From the NCBI GenBank assembly GCA_964389805.1, contig CAYMFU010000086.1, positions 1-30,796 on the forward strand: a DNA stretch of 30,796 bases, read 5' to 3'. Source of the DNA: JAGTVG01 sp964389805. Lineage in GTDB: Bacteria; Bacteroidota; Bacteroidia; Cytophagales; Cyclobacteriaceae. Of the stretch, positions 16,712 to 25,168 are shown piece by piece. Numbering within the stretch: the first letter of the stretch is position 1; each line of letters begins with the position of its first letter. Under the pieces are notes generated by a model. That model was not told where the DNA came from. It was given only the letters and a program-made list of their open reading frames with translations, and made no database searches. Both the position numbers and the translations under genes were made by a program.

Positions 16712-18091
16712 TTGTCGAAAACGAAATCCATATTTATTTGTCAGAATTGTGGTGTCCAATCTCCAAAGTGGCAAGGCAAATGTCCTTCATGTGATGCCTG
16801 GAACACTTTTGTAGAAGAGCTTATAAGAAAGGAAGATAAAAAAAGCACCATCAAAAGATTATCCGGAGAGGGACGTCTGCGAGGTAAGCCCGAATTGTTA
16901 AAGGATATTCAGAAAAAAAACTTTATCAGGATAAGTACGACAGATCCTGAATTTGACAGAGTACTGGGAGGAGGGATTGTACCGGGATCGGTAATTTTAA
17001 TTGGAGGTGATCCGGGAATCGGTAAATCCACCCTGATGTTACAGATAACCCTTGGTCTTTCAGATAAAAAAATCCTATATGTCTCCGGCGAGGAAAGTGG
17101 TTCACAGATCAGGATGCGCGCGGAGAGAATGGGTAAGATTCCCGAGAACTGTTTTATACTATCTGAAACGGATACTGAAGAGATATTTTTAGGTATTGAA
17201 AACATTAATCCGGATGTCATTATTGTGGATTCGATACAGACACTTTCTTCGCCGGATTTTGATGCACCAGCGGGATCGGTAACTCAAATACGTCAATCCA
17301 CCAATGAATTGATGAAATATGCCAAGGAAAATAATGTCCCCATCTTTTTAATTGGCCACATTACAAAAGACGGGAACCTGGCAGGCCCTAAAGTCCTGGA
17401 ACATATGGTGGATACAGTACTTCAATTTGAGGGAGACAGGCAATATGTTTACCGGATTTTACGAAGTATAAAAAACCGCTTTGGTTCTACCTCAGAACTG
17501 GGAATTTATGAAATGCAGGGAGATGGATTAAGAATAGTAGAAAATCCTTCTGAGCTTTTGCTCACCCAAAGGGAACAGGCTGTAAGTGGGATAGCCGTTG
17601 GAGGTACTATTGAAGGGATCCGGCCTCTGCTCATAGAAGTTCAGGCCCTGGTGAGTTCAGCTACTTTTGGAAATCCACAACGAAGTACTACCGGGTATAA
17701 TTTTAAAAGGTTAAATATGCTGGTGGCTGTGCTTGAAAAAAGAGCAGGATACAGACTTGGTACCCAGGACATATTTCTGAATCTGACTGGAGGAATTAAA
17801 GTTGAAGATCCTGCATTGGACCTCCCCGTATGTATGGCCATTATATCTTCCTATCAGGAAATAGCACTTCCTGAGGACATATGTTACTCTGCCGAGATTG
17901 GGTTAAGTGGTGAACTACGGGCCGTCAGCCGAATCGAAAATAGAATATCTGAAGCAGAACGGCAGGGTTTCAGAAAGATCATCGTTTCAAGATATAATTC
18001 CCGGAAGCTGAACAAAAAGAATATAAAAATAGAAGTGATCACTTTTAGCCGGATCGATGAGGTTGTCCGGCATTTGTTTGGAAAATATTAA
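16712..18091 (+). CDS. radA: DNA repair protein RadA (Sms)
   Basis: A RecA-like ATPase that helps branch migration of recombination intermediates. Counting from the TTG at 16712: zinc finger CQNC-x10-CPSC (Cys 10, 13, 24, 27), Walker A GGDPGIGKST (98-107), Walker B-type VIIVDSIQT, the RadA-specific KNRFGSTSELGIYEM motif, and a C-terminal Lon-protease-like domain (QRSTTGYNFKRLNMLVAVLEKR, then DLPVCMAIISS and AEIGLSGELRAV). The frame extends 11 codons further to another TTG at 16679, but the promoter box lies inside that stretch and RadA proteins normally begin (M)xKxKxxFxCQNCG. The start at 16712 gives 459 residues, the usual length. Confidence 0.94.
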   Translation: MSKTKSIFICQNCGVQSPKWQGKCPSCDAWNTFVEELIRKEDKKSTIKRLSGEGRLRGKPELLKDIQKKNFIRISTTDPEFDRVLGGGIVPGSVILIGGDPGIGKSTLMLQITLGLSDKKILYVSGEESGSQIRMRAERMGKIPENCFILSETDTEEIFLGIENINPDVIIVDSIQTLSSPDFDAPAGSVTQIRQSTNELMKYAKENNVPIFLIGHITKDGNLAGPKVLEHMVDTVLQFEGDRQYVYRILRSIKNRFGSTSELGIYEMQGDGLRIVENPSELLLTQREQAVSGIAVGGTIEGIRPLLIEVQALVSSATFGNPQRSTTGYNFKRLNMLVAVLEKRAGYRLGTQDIFLNLTGGIKVEDPALDLPVCMAIISSYQEIALPEDICYSAEIGLSGELRAVSRIENRISEAERQGFRKIIVSRYNSRKLNKKNIKIEVITFSRIDEVVRHLFGKY

Positions 18092-18103
18092 CAAGTTTTA
18101 CTG

Positions 18104-18376
18104 ATGTTAGATATTTTGGTTGAAAAGATTGGAATGGCACCATGGTTTGCTTCATACGTGTTGTTGCCTGTATTAATTTTCTCTGCAAGGATACTGGATG
18201 TATTATTTTATATGTTTAAGAGGGAAAGATTACCCATAATAATTGAAGGAATAAAAACCTTTAGCCCAGATGCTTTTTATACGGTAGAGTCTGTAAAGAG
18301 TTCAGCCGAAAATCAGGTGGATAATACAAAACGGCGATTTGCTCTTTTAAACCTCCTCACTTCGAAAAGAAAATAA
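18104..18376 (+). CDS. Shortened DUF2179/UPF0316-like membrane protein
   Basis: 90 residues. The first ~35 (MAPWFASYVLLPVLIFSARILDV) resemble the start of the DUF5698/DUF2179 (UPF0316) membrane proteins. Residues ~40 to the end (ERLPIIIEGIKTFSPDAFYTVESVK, ending in a basic tail) resemble the C-terminal end of the same family. The middle part, normally about 100 residues holding two or more membrane helices and the start of the DUF2179 domain, is missing, with the join around LFYMFKR-ERLP. Full-length Bacteroidota members are about 190-200 residues. It may be a decayed gene with an in-frame deletion or a functional short form. It lies 12 bases after radA and 1 base before the YfcC gene, so it is transcribed with them. 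The family assignment is from memory of its ends. Confidence 0.6.
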   Translation: MLDILVEKIGMAPWFASYVLLPVLIFSARILDVLFYMFKRERLPIIIEGIKTFSPDAFYTVESVKSSAENQVDNTKRRFALLNLLTSKRK

Positions 18377-18377
18377 T

Positions 18378-19766
18378 ATGCTGCAAAAGATTAAAATTCC
18401 ACATACCCTTGTATTATTGTTCACCATGATGGTGCTGGCCATGGCATCCACATATCTGCTGCCACAAGGTGCGTTTGAAAGAACTACGGATGATCATGGT
18501 CATTCGGTTGTTGTCCCGGGTAGCTTTCATACACTTGAACAGAACGAGATGTTGAAGCCATGGCATATTTTTACCGTTATTCCCAGAGCTTTTGAAGAAA
18601 CACAGGGGATCATATTTTTTATCTTTATAATAGGGGGGGCACTGGCTGTTATACGGGCCACAGGAGTTATTGATGCCTTCATGGGACGATTGATCGAGAA
18701 ATATGGAAATAAACCCTATGTCCTGATGTTCTCAACAATGTTTGTCTTTAGCCTGGCATCAAGTACCCTGGGCATGGCTGAAGAGTTTATCCCTTTTGTA
18801 CCCATCCTTTTAATGTTGTGCCTGGCTTTGGACTTCGACCGGATCACAGCCATTGGCATAATGGTAGTGGGCTATGGGATAGGATATGGTGTAGCTGCAC
18901 TCAATCCCTTCACTGTAATGGTAGCCCAGGAAGTGGCCCAATTGAAACCAACGTCAGGAATTGGATACCGTCTGGCCTTGTTCTTTCCCTTTTTCCTTGT
19001 GGGCTTTCATCATGTGTATGCCTATTCAAAAAAAGTAAGAAAAGACCCAAGCAAGAGTCTGCTAAAGGATGATGAGGAGATGAAGATTGCTATACCGGAA
19101 AAAACTGATAAGATATCTACAAAGAACTGGATCATATTATTATTTATTATCACTTCCCTGGTACTTATCGTTTACGGTATTTCAGAAGCCTCAGGATGGG
19201 GATGGTACCTCGTAGAACTTGGGGGCGTTTTTCTCGGCCTTACATTAATCGTTGCACTAATAGGCAGATTATCAGCTGATAAAACGGCCCGGGAGTTTGC
19301 AATGGGTGCTACGGAATTAACCACCACTGCCTTATTAGTCGGATTTGCAAGAGCGATAGCCTTGATCCTTCAGGATGGCCAGGTATTGGATACTATTGTA
19401 TATGCTTTAGCATCTCCCCTTGAAAAGGTAGGACCAGAGCTTGCTTCTGTAGGAATGTATGTTATCCAGAGCCTGATCAATTTTTTCATTCCTTCTGGCA
19501 GTGGACAAGCTTATGTAACTATGCCGCTTATGACACCTATTGCTGATTTATCAGGTATCTCCAGGCAAATCGCAGTATTGGCTTATCAATTCGGGGATGG
19601 CTTTACCAATATGGTAGTTCCAACCAATGCCGTTTTGATGGGTATCCTCGGTATTGGCCGGATCCCTTATGACAGGTGGTTCAAATTTATTTTTCCATTG
19701 ATCCTGAAATTATGGTTGTTTGGTTCAATTGCACTTATTATTGCAGTACTCATAGGTTATCAATAA
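18378..19766 (+). CDS. YfcC-family membrane carrier
   Basis: 462 residues with about eleven or twelve membrane segments. It fits the YfcC/DcuC-like group (Pfam PF03606, C4-dicarboxylate anaerobic carrier related). Typical features are the N-terminal PHTLVLLFTMMVLAMASTYLLPQG(A/K)F-type start, the GVIDAFMGRL loop, SLASSTLGMAEEFIPFVPI, IGYGVAALNPFTVMVAQ and the second-half repeat FFIPSGSGQAYVTMPLMTPIADL, which carries the conserved PSGSG turn. Substrates proposed for the group include dicarboxylates, basic amino acids and peptides; none can be assigned here. Its start follows the DUF2179-like gene by 1 base, so it belongs to the radA transcript. fumC, 86 bases downstream, makes a C4-dicarboxylate substrate tempting but not shown. 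Confidence 0.87.
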   Translation: MLQKIKIPHTLVLLFTMMVLAMASTYLLPQGAFERTTDDHGHSVVVPGSFHTLEQNEMLKPWHIFTVIPRAFEETQGIIFFIFIIGGALAVIRATGVIDAFMGRLIEKYGNKPYVLMFSTMFVFSLASSTLGMAEEFIPFVPILLMLCLALDFDRITAIGIMVVGYGIGYGVAALNPFTVMVAQEVAQLKPTSGIGYRLALFFPFFLVGFHHVYAYSKKVRKDPSKSLLKDDEEMKIAIPEKTDKISTKNWIILLFIITSLVLIVYGISEASGWGWYLVELGGVFLGLTLIVALIGRLSADKTAREFAMGATELTTTALLVGFARAIALILQDGQVLDTIVYALASPLEKVGPELASVGMYVIQSLINFFIPSGSGQAYVTMPLMTPIADLSGISRQIAVLAYQFGDGFTNMVVPTNAVLMGILGIGRIPYDRWFKFIFPLILKLWLFGSIALIIAVLIGYQ

Positions 19767-19852
19767 AAGAAAAATTGCAAATATAGAGATCATTCATTAT
19801 CAAAAATTGTTATATAATTATACTCGGTTTACTAACCTAAAAATTAAATAAA

Positions 19853-21253
19853 ATGGCATATAGAATAGAAAAAGATACGATGGGAGAAGTTAAGGTCCCT
19901 GCTGATAAGTATTGGGGTGCTCAAACCCAACGATCAAAAGACAATTTCAAGATTGGTGGCTCACCCATGAAAATGCCCAAAGAAATTATCCAGGCATTTG
20001 CTTACCTTAAAAAAGCTGCTGCTCTTACCAATATGGATCTGGGAGTTCTCCCAGGTGAAAAAGCGGATGTGATTGGGAAAGTATGTGATGAAATCCTGGA
20101 GAGTTTGCTTGATGATCAATTTCCGCTTGTCGTATGGCAAACCGGTTCAGGAACACAGTCAAACATGAATGTGAACGAGGTAGTATCAAACCGGGCACAT
20201 GTGATTCTGGGAGGCCAGTTGACTGATGAAAAGAAAAAAATTCATCCCAATGACGATGTGAATAAATCGCAGTCTTCCAATGATACATTTCCAACGGCCA
20301 TGCATATAGCAGCATACTTATATATAGTGGATACGGCCATTCCAAAGATCAGGAAACTCAGAGATACCCTCGATGCAAAAGCTAAGAATTTTAAGAATGT
20401 GGTCAAGATAGGGCGAACGCACTTTATGGATGCTACCCCATTGACCCTTGGGAACGAATTTTCAGGATATGTATCTCAACTGGACCACGGTTTAAAAGCG
20501 TTGGAACATACGTTTCCGCATCTGCTTGAACTGGCACTTGGTGGAACAGCTGTAGGCACTGGTCTGAATACACCTAAAGGCTATGCCATTAAAGTAGCTG
20601 AAAAGATAGCAGAATTAACTGGAAAACCTTTTGTAACCGCAGAGAATAAGTTTGAATCACTTGCAGCACATGATGCTATGGTTGAATCCTCCGGAGCTTT
20701 GAAACAATTGGCAGTAAGCCTGATGAAAATTGGAAATGATATCAGAATGCTGGCTTCAGGTCCGCGATGCGGTATTGGTGAGATCATCATTCCGGCTAAT
20801 GAACCCGGATCCTCAATCATGCCTGGAAAGGTAAATCCAACGCAATGCGAAGCCCTTACCATGGTATGTGCCCAGGTGGTAGGGCTGGACACGGCTGTAA
20901 GTATTGGAGGAATGAACGGACATTTTGAATTAAATGTATTTAAGCCGATGATGGTCTATAATCTCCTTACATCAGCCAGGCTCCTCGGTGATGCATGTTT
21001 GTCATTCAATGATAATTGTGCGATTGGAATAGAACCAAACCATAGCGATATTGCCAAGAACCTTGAAAACTCGTTAATGCTGGTTACGGCTTTGAATACC
21101 CATATTGGTTATGAGAATGCAGCGAAGATCGCTAAGAAAGCACATGCGGATGGAACTACCCTCAGGGAAGCTGCTGTATCATTGGAATTGGTAACTGATG
21201 AGCAATTCGATGAGTGGGTTGATCCAAACAAAATGATTGGCAGTTTGGACTAG
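19853..21253 (+). CDS. fumC: Class II fumarate hydratase
   Basis: Converts fumarate and malate in the TCA cycle; oxygen-stable and free of iron-sulfur clusters. 466 residues. The N-terminus (YRIEKDTMGEVKVPADKYWGAQTQRS) is the family's standard start. Substrate-site blocks visible are TGSGTQSNMN, PNDDVNKSQSSNDTFPTAMHIAA, the GRTHFMDATPLTLG histidine loop and the superfamily signature GSSIMPGKVNPTQCE (from residue 319) with the catalytic serine. The C-terminal domain (GIEPNHSDIAKNLENSLMLVTALNTHIGYENAAKIAKKAH) is complete. The motif set separates it from aspartase, whose equivalent loop differs. The 86-base upstream gap is AT-rich with no sure promoter box. Confidence 0.96.
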   Translation: MAYRIEKDTMGEVKVPADKYWGAQTQRSKDNFKIGGSPMKMPKEIIQAFAYLKKAAALTNMDLGVLPGEKADVIGKVCDEILESLLDDQFPLVVWQTGSGTQSNMNVNEVVSNRAHVILGGQLTDEKKKIHPNDDVNKSQSSNDTFPTAMHIAAYLYIVDTAIPKIRKLRDTLDAKAKNFKNVVKIGRTHFMDATPLTLGNEFSGYVSQLDHGLKALEHTFPHLLELALGGTAVGTGLNTPKGYAIKVAEKIAELTGKPFVTAENKFESLAAHDAMVESSGALKQLAVSLMKIGNDIRMLASGPRCGIGEIIIPANEPGSSIMPGKVNPTQCEALTMVCAQVVGLDTAVSIGGMNGHFELNVFKPMMVYNLLTSARLLGDACLSFNDNCAIGIEPNHSDIAKNLENSLMLVTALNTHIGYENAAKIAKKAHADGTTLREAAVSLELVTDEQFDEWVDPNKMIGSLD

Positions 21254-21262
21254 ATTTATGCT

Positions 21263-21270
21263 TATATTTG
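21263..21270 (+). promoter_or_regulatory. -7 promoter box for the SPOR-like gene
   Basis: TATATTTG, an exact TAnnTTTG match 10 bases after the fumC stop, with a TTTG 15 bases upstream (21244-21247), a shorter spacer than usual. It would give a leader of about 60 bases. Confidence 0.35.
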
Positions 21271-21336
21271 ACATTAATTAAGTTTTTTTTGTACATTGCC
21301 AAATATATTTTAATTATCAACCTATAATTTTCGAAA

Positions 21337-21933
21337 ATGAAAAATTTCGTAATTCTAATTTGCATCGTATTTATTGCAGCTTCAGTAAGTACAACCTATG
21401 CCCAACTATCTAAAGAGGAGAAAAAAGAATGGAAGAAAAAGGCAAAGGCCTTGAAGAAGAATCCGGAGGAATTAAAGAACATTTATGACGAAAATGCAGC
21501 TTTAAAAAGTGAAATTTCCGGATATAAAAGACAGATCTCATCATTAGAAGGTCAGGTCAAGGAAAAAGACAATCAGGTTGCGTCCATGACACAGAAAATG
21601 AGGTCCATGGAACAGGAAGTCGCTGCAGCTCAGCAAGCCGCAGCCAGCAAACCGGCTGGTACTTCTTATGACGATTCGGGAGTAGTATTCAAAGTCCAGA
21701 TCGGTGCTTTCAGAGACAGGGACATGTCCAAGTATTTTGATAGTACTGAGAATTTTACCGGTGAAACAGACGAAGGTATTCAGAAGATTACCTTGGGAAG
21801 ATTCAGGGACTATTGGGAAGCCGATACCTTCAAAAAATATCTTAGAGAGATGGGCGTTGGTGATGCCTGGATCGTACCTTATAAAGATGGTAAGAGGGTT
21901 GCCATGAAAGATGTTCTGGAAGGTGTAATTTAG
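21337..21933 (+). CDS. Exported coiled-coil protein with SPOR-like C-terminus
   Basis: 198 residues. A signal peptide (MKNFVILICIVFIAASVSTTYAQ) is followed by a lysine-rich helical stretch (KEEKKEWKKKAKALKKNPEEL) and a coiled coil from about 50 to 100 with regular Leu/Ile/Met spacing (AALKSEISGYKRQISSL, then QKMRSMEQEV). A short Ala/Ser/Gly linker leads to a SPOR-like domain (about 118-198) with VVFKVQIGAF, ITLGRFRDYWEADTFKKYLRE and DAWIVPYKDGKRV. SPOR domains bind denuded peptidoglycan at division sites. The signal sequence and coiled coil suggest a periplasmic or envelope-anchored structural protein. Databases often label such proteins loosely as ezrin/radixin/moesin-like because of the coiled coil. 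A very strong terminator follows. Confidence 0.82.
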   Translation: MKNFVILICIVFIAASVSTTYAQLSKEEKKEWKKKAKALKKNPEELKNIYDENAALKSEISGYKRQISSLEGQVKEKDNQVASMTQKMRSMEQEVAAAQQAAASKPAGTSYDDSGVVFKVQIGAFRDRDMSKYFDSTENFTGETDEGIQKITLGRFRDYWEADTFKKYLREMGVGDAWIVPYKDGKRVAMKDVLEGVI

Positions 21934-21950
21934 AAAAAATATATCATTGT

Positions 21951-21986
21951 AAATCCCGCTTTTCATAGAAAAGCGGGATTTTTTAT
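21951..21986 (+). terminator. Perfect 14-bp terminator between convergent genes
   Basis: AAATCCCGCTTTTC (21951-21964) and GAAAAGCGGGATTT (21968-21981) pair without a mismatch around an ATA loop, with a T run at 21979-21984. The minus-strand methyltransferase stop codon (21983-21985) touches the stem, so it probably serves both directions, more weakly on the minus strand, where only ATTTAC follows. The core TCCCGCTT/AAGCGGGA is the same as in the terminator at 912. Confidence 0.95.
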
Positions 21987-22717
21987 TTCTTTCCTACAAG
22001 AATTACGGATAATCCAAGACCCTGAAAGAACATTTTATCAATGATCTTAAAAACAGGTACGAGTGTATTGTATAGACCCATTTGTCCTTCCGGAATTGTT
22101 TTTTTCCTGAGGATTTTGCCCGAAAAAATCCATCCCAATATCCCCATTACATTGAAATAACGGGAATGTTTAATATAGAAATTATTGACCTCAAAAATTT
22201 TTCTTAAAGTCTTGCTGGTATATCTTCTGAAATGGCCTAACTCATTGTCGAAGCCGCAGTACAAACTTTGATAGGCAGGAACCAGTATAAGCAATGTCCC
22301 CCCATCTTTTAACAAAAAATGGCAATTTTTTAATGCCCGCACATCATCTTCTATATGTTCCACTACATTTAAGGCAAAAACTGTATCAAATGCTTTTTCA
22401 TATTGTCGATAAGTATTCTCAAAATCCGGGTTGGCCAGGTTGATCAGAATTACGTCGTCTAATACGGGTGCATCTGAAAACTTTGCTTTCAAATGGGTGC
22501 AATAGTTTTCCCTGATATCGCTCAAAGTGATCGATGCATTTGCACCAATAAAAAACTGAGAAATATTGCCGATTCCACTCCCTATTTCCAGAATTCTTCC
22601 TTTGCAAAAAGGATATATGGTATCAAACATCCAACGATTGAATTTATCGGCTTTCGATATGGTTTCAAGGGTGCTTAATCCTTCCTTATCTTCTTCTCTA
22701 AACTGAAATTCTTTCAT
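21983..22717 (-). CDS. Class I SAM-dependent methyltransferase
   Basis: 244 residues with a Rossmann methyltransferase core: motif I EIGSGIGN (44-51), acidic Asp 67 at the end of strand 2 (ITLSDIRE), motif IV FALNVVEHIEDD and motif VI LLKDGGTLLILVP. The C-terminal part (GHFRRYTSKTLRKIFE, then YFNVMGILGWIFSGKIL) is typical of methyltransferases found beside polyprenyl-phosphate glycosyltransferases; the hydrophobic tail may touch the membrane. Its start overlaps the stop of the GT2 gene by 4 bases, so translation is probably coupled. The substrate is not readable from sequence; a lipid-linked sugar or its lipid carrier is the best guess from context. Confidence 0.88.
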   Translation of the reverse strand: MKEFQFREEDKEGLSTLETISKADKFNRWMFDTIYPFCKGRILEIGSGIGNISQFFIGANASITLSDIRENYCTHLKAKFSDAPVLDDVILINLANPDFENTYRQYEKAFDTVFALNVVEHIEDDVRALKNCHFLLKDGGTLLILVPAYQSLYCGFDNELGHFRRYTSKTLRKIFEVNNFYIKHSRYFNVMGILGWIFSGKILRKKTIPEGQMGLYNTLVPVFKIIDKMFFQGLGLSVILVGKK

Positions 22718-23427
22718 TTGAAAAGATTATAGCGTATGATGCAGAAGATTGCCTTTATACCATCCTTCCAATTGATCTTTTTCCCTTCTTTGAATTGCCT
22801 GCCATAATATGATATTCCTACTTCGTATATTCTTATATCGGGCAACCTGGATATTTTGGCAGTAATCTCTGGTTCAAATCCAAATCTTTTCTCTACCAGG
22901 TTGATTTCTTTAAATATAGAAGTTTTTATCAGTTTATAACAGGTTTCCATATCTGTCAGATTGAGATTGGTAAACATGTTGGATAAAAAGGTAAGGAATT
23001 TATTTCCAAGCGAATGCCAGAAGAATAATATTCTATGGGCATTGCCACCTAAAAACCTAGAGCCATACACTACATCCGCATGACCATCGATAACTGGCTT
23101 TAAAAGAATATTGTATTCATTAGGATCATACTCCAGGTCGCCATCCTGGATAATAACATAATCACCGGTAGCTCGTTTGATTCCTGTTTGGATGGAATAG
23201 CCCTTACCTTTATTTTTCTGGTGTGATATTAACTGAATAGAATCCTTCTGCATCTTAATGAATTCATTGATTTGGATCTCCGTTTCATCTGTAGATCCAT
23301 CGTTAACCACAATGATCTCTTTCTTAATACCATTGATCAGTTTCACATCTGACACCTTCTTTAAAACAGCAGAAATTGTTTTAGACTCATTATAAACAGG
23401 TATAATTATGGATAAACTACTGATCAT
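22714..23427 (-). CDS. Family 2 glycosyltransferase (polyprenyl-phosphate type)
   Basis: 237 residues, a single GT-A domain: start SIIIPVYNESKTISAVL, nucleotide-sugar loop EIIVVNDGSTDETE, the GKGYSIQTGIKRATGDYVIIQDGDLEYDP block holding the DxD-type metal motif (QDGDLEYDP) and YGSRFLGG. The sequence fits dolichol/undecaprenyl-phosphate hexose synthases (DPM1-like) without the extra C-terminal membrane helices of ArnC or GtrB. It would load a sugar onto polyprenyl phosphate for the membrane GT39-like protein encoded 3 bases upstream. The 4-base overlap with the methyltransferase and the tight spacing make a three-gene operon. Confidence 0.92.
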   Translation of the reverse strand: MISSLSIIIPVYNESKTISAVLKKVSDVKLINGIKKEIIVVNDGSTDETEIQINEFIKMQKDSIQLISHQKNKGKGYSIQTGIKRATGDYVIIQDGDLEYDPNEYNILLKPVIDGHADVVYGSRFLGGNAHRILFFWHSLGNKFLTFLSNMFTNLNLTDMETCYKLIKTSIFKEINLVEKRFGFEPEITAKISRLPDIRIYEVGISYYGRQFKEGKKINWKDGIKAIFCIIRYNLFK

Positions 23428-23430
23428 TTT

Positions 23431-25035
23431 CTATTCGGTAGTGGAATTATATTTTAATAAGTAAGTATCAGGATTTTCCAGTTTAAAAACCGATAGAAAA
23501 TTTTCTTTTTGGTTATTTATCACAGGAAATAAATATTCATAAGTTTGCCTGTACCCGAGATTATCTAGGATAACGTAATCTGTTTGTTTTCTATTCAGAT
23601 CATCCATAACCTCTTTTTCGTCATTTGAATACTTAAACGTGGAAGTGTATGTTCCGGAATTTACATGAAACAACATCGGTTTTCGACATATGACAACCGC
23701 ATCTTTTATATTATTTCTTTTGAACCAACCTGCTACACTGAAATAATTCTTCCAGGCCTTTGGATAATCAATTTTTGATTTCATATGTATCGACTGGATT
23801 GGGGCAATAAATGCTATACCAAATACCAGCAAAATAAGCATGTTGAAACTTAATTTGGATTTTAATCTTGCAAGAACATAATTCATACCATTGTACACCC
23901 CCATGATCAATGCAAAGAAAAGCAATGGAACGACCGGAAGAACAAATCTTACTCCGGTCCATACTTCAGGCCATAGTAATAATATTCCAAACGTTGTGAC
24001 CACGTAGCTGATAATGATCAATCCCCTCCGGCCAAGTTTATATAAGCCGTATACAATCAATGCCAACACAGGTAGCCCGATTAACCACTCTATAGGACTG
24101 ATATCACTCAGATAATTAACCTTAATGAAAGGCAGACTACTGTTAGGTATTTCCCTGGTAATATATCGCGAAACATTTGTGATAATTCTATTGAAATAAT
24201 CTGCCATATCAGCGTTTCCAAGTTCTGCCCGATATGGATTGATCATTACGAGTGGTTTGATATACGAACTTCCACCCAGTTTCTGACCCCGGATAATCCA
24301 TGGAATTGCCAGTGTGATAAAACCAATGGCAATGAAAACAGCTGCTTCCCAATATCTATTAATTAAAAAATACAGCATCAATCCAGCAAACAAGGCCAAT
24401 CCGGTTGATCTGATATAATAAGAACCGACCAAAGTTATTAGGATCAGATACAAATGTGGTTTCCGGAATAGATTGTTTTCCAGATCAGCTTTATGAACCA
24501 GGTAGATGCATAGAAATGAGAGCAATATGAACGATACCTCACTCATTATCATGGTGCCATAAAGGAGCAAATGCGAATTCAAAAGAAGGAAAAAGACGGT
24601 TACAAATGCGATTTTCGAACTTCGACTAAAAAATTTAAACAGGTAATAGAATAGATATAATGAAATAAGAAGAAATATGCCGTTTATCAGTTTCAGGAAT
24701 ATGGGTGTATCAGAAAGGTGCATGAACATTGAAAGAATAAAAGGATATCCCGGCGGGTAGTGGTTGTTGGGGGCTTTGTTGATACTTGCGATGTTCACAT
24801 ATCCTTCTCCCTGTGACAAAGCTTTTCCAAGTACATAGTAATAGGCATTATCCCCATTCAGATCCAATTTCTTATCAAAAATAAATCCATATACCCCAAG
24901 GAAAAGAATAGTAATTATGATCATGTAAATGAAGTTCTCATAAAAAGTGTCTTTTACATGATCCCTTTTGTCGCCTTTTAAAAGGATCGGTTCTGTTTTG
25001 TTCTTAATATATTTTCCTTTGGAAGCTTTTGCCAT
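23431..25035 (-). CDS. GT39/ArnT-like membrane glycosyltransferase
   Basis: 534 residues with a cytoplasmic basic start, a first helix near 35-55, then a periplasmic loop LNGDNAYYYVLGKALSQGEG, where the acidic residues are in the catalytic place of PMT/ArnT-type GT-C enzymes. The family's NNHYPPGYPFIL block follows, then about ten more membrane helices and a soluble C-terminal region of ~110 residues (VVICRKPMLFHVNSGTYTSTF and on). GT-C enzymes of this type take the sugar from polyprenyl phosphate and attach it to lipid A, protein or other cell-surface acceptors. It is the first gene of the GT39-GT2-methyltransferase operon, which supplies donor, transferase and modification. The acceptor is unknown. 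Confidence 0.87.
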   Translation of the reverse strand: MAKASKGKYIKNKTEPILLKGDKRDHVKDTFYENFIYMIIITILFLGVYGFIFDKKLDLNGDNAYYYVLGKALSQGEGYVNIASINKAPNNHYPPGYPFILSMFMHLSDTPIFLKLINGIFLLISLYLFYYLFKFFSRSSKIAFVTVFFLLLNSHLLLYGTMIMSEVSFILLSFLCIYLVHKADLENNLFRKPHLYLILITLVGSYYIRSTGLALFAGLMLYFLINRYWEAAVFIAIGFITLAIPWIIRGQKLGGSSYIKPLVMINPYRAELGNADMADYFNRIITNVSRYITREIPNSSLPFIKVNYLSDISPIEWLIGLPVLALIVYGLYKLGRRGLIIISYVVTTFGILLLWPEVWTGVRFVLPVVPLLFFALIMGVYNGMNYVLARLKSKLSFNMLILLVFGIAFIAPIQSIHMKSKIDYPKAWKNYFSVAGWFKRNNIKDAVVICRKPMLFHVNSGTYTSTFKYSNDEKEVMDDLNRKQTDYVILDNLGYRQTYEYLFPVINNQKENFLSVFKLENPDTYLLKYNSTTE

Positions 25036-25140
25036 TAGTTTTAAAAATGCATGGTAAAGATATACATTTCAACCTATTTTCCATGTCGATTTAAAATTGC
25101 ATTATCCTGGAAATCTTATCTGCTTTTGAAGAAGTAACAC

Positions 25141-25148
25141 TAAATTTG
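25141..25148 (+). promoter_or_regulatory. -7 promoter box of the 25.2-27.9 kb gene cluster
   Basis: TAAATTTG is an exact TAnnTTTG match, 20 bases before the ATG at 25169. A TTTG lies upstream (25125-25128), but the spacer of 12 is too short to count as a normal -33 box. Confidence 0.5.
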
Positions 25149-25168
25149 CATACAGATCCTGTTAAGCC

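Noticed and set aside
16529..16774. An 81-codon minus-strand frame between serC and radA
   Set aside because: It overlaps the radA start and promoter, has low-complexity AT-driven content and no family likeness.
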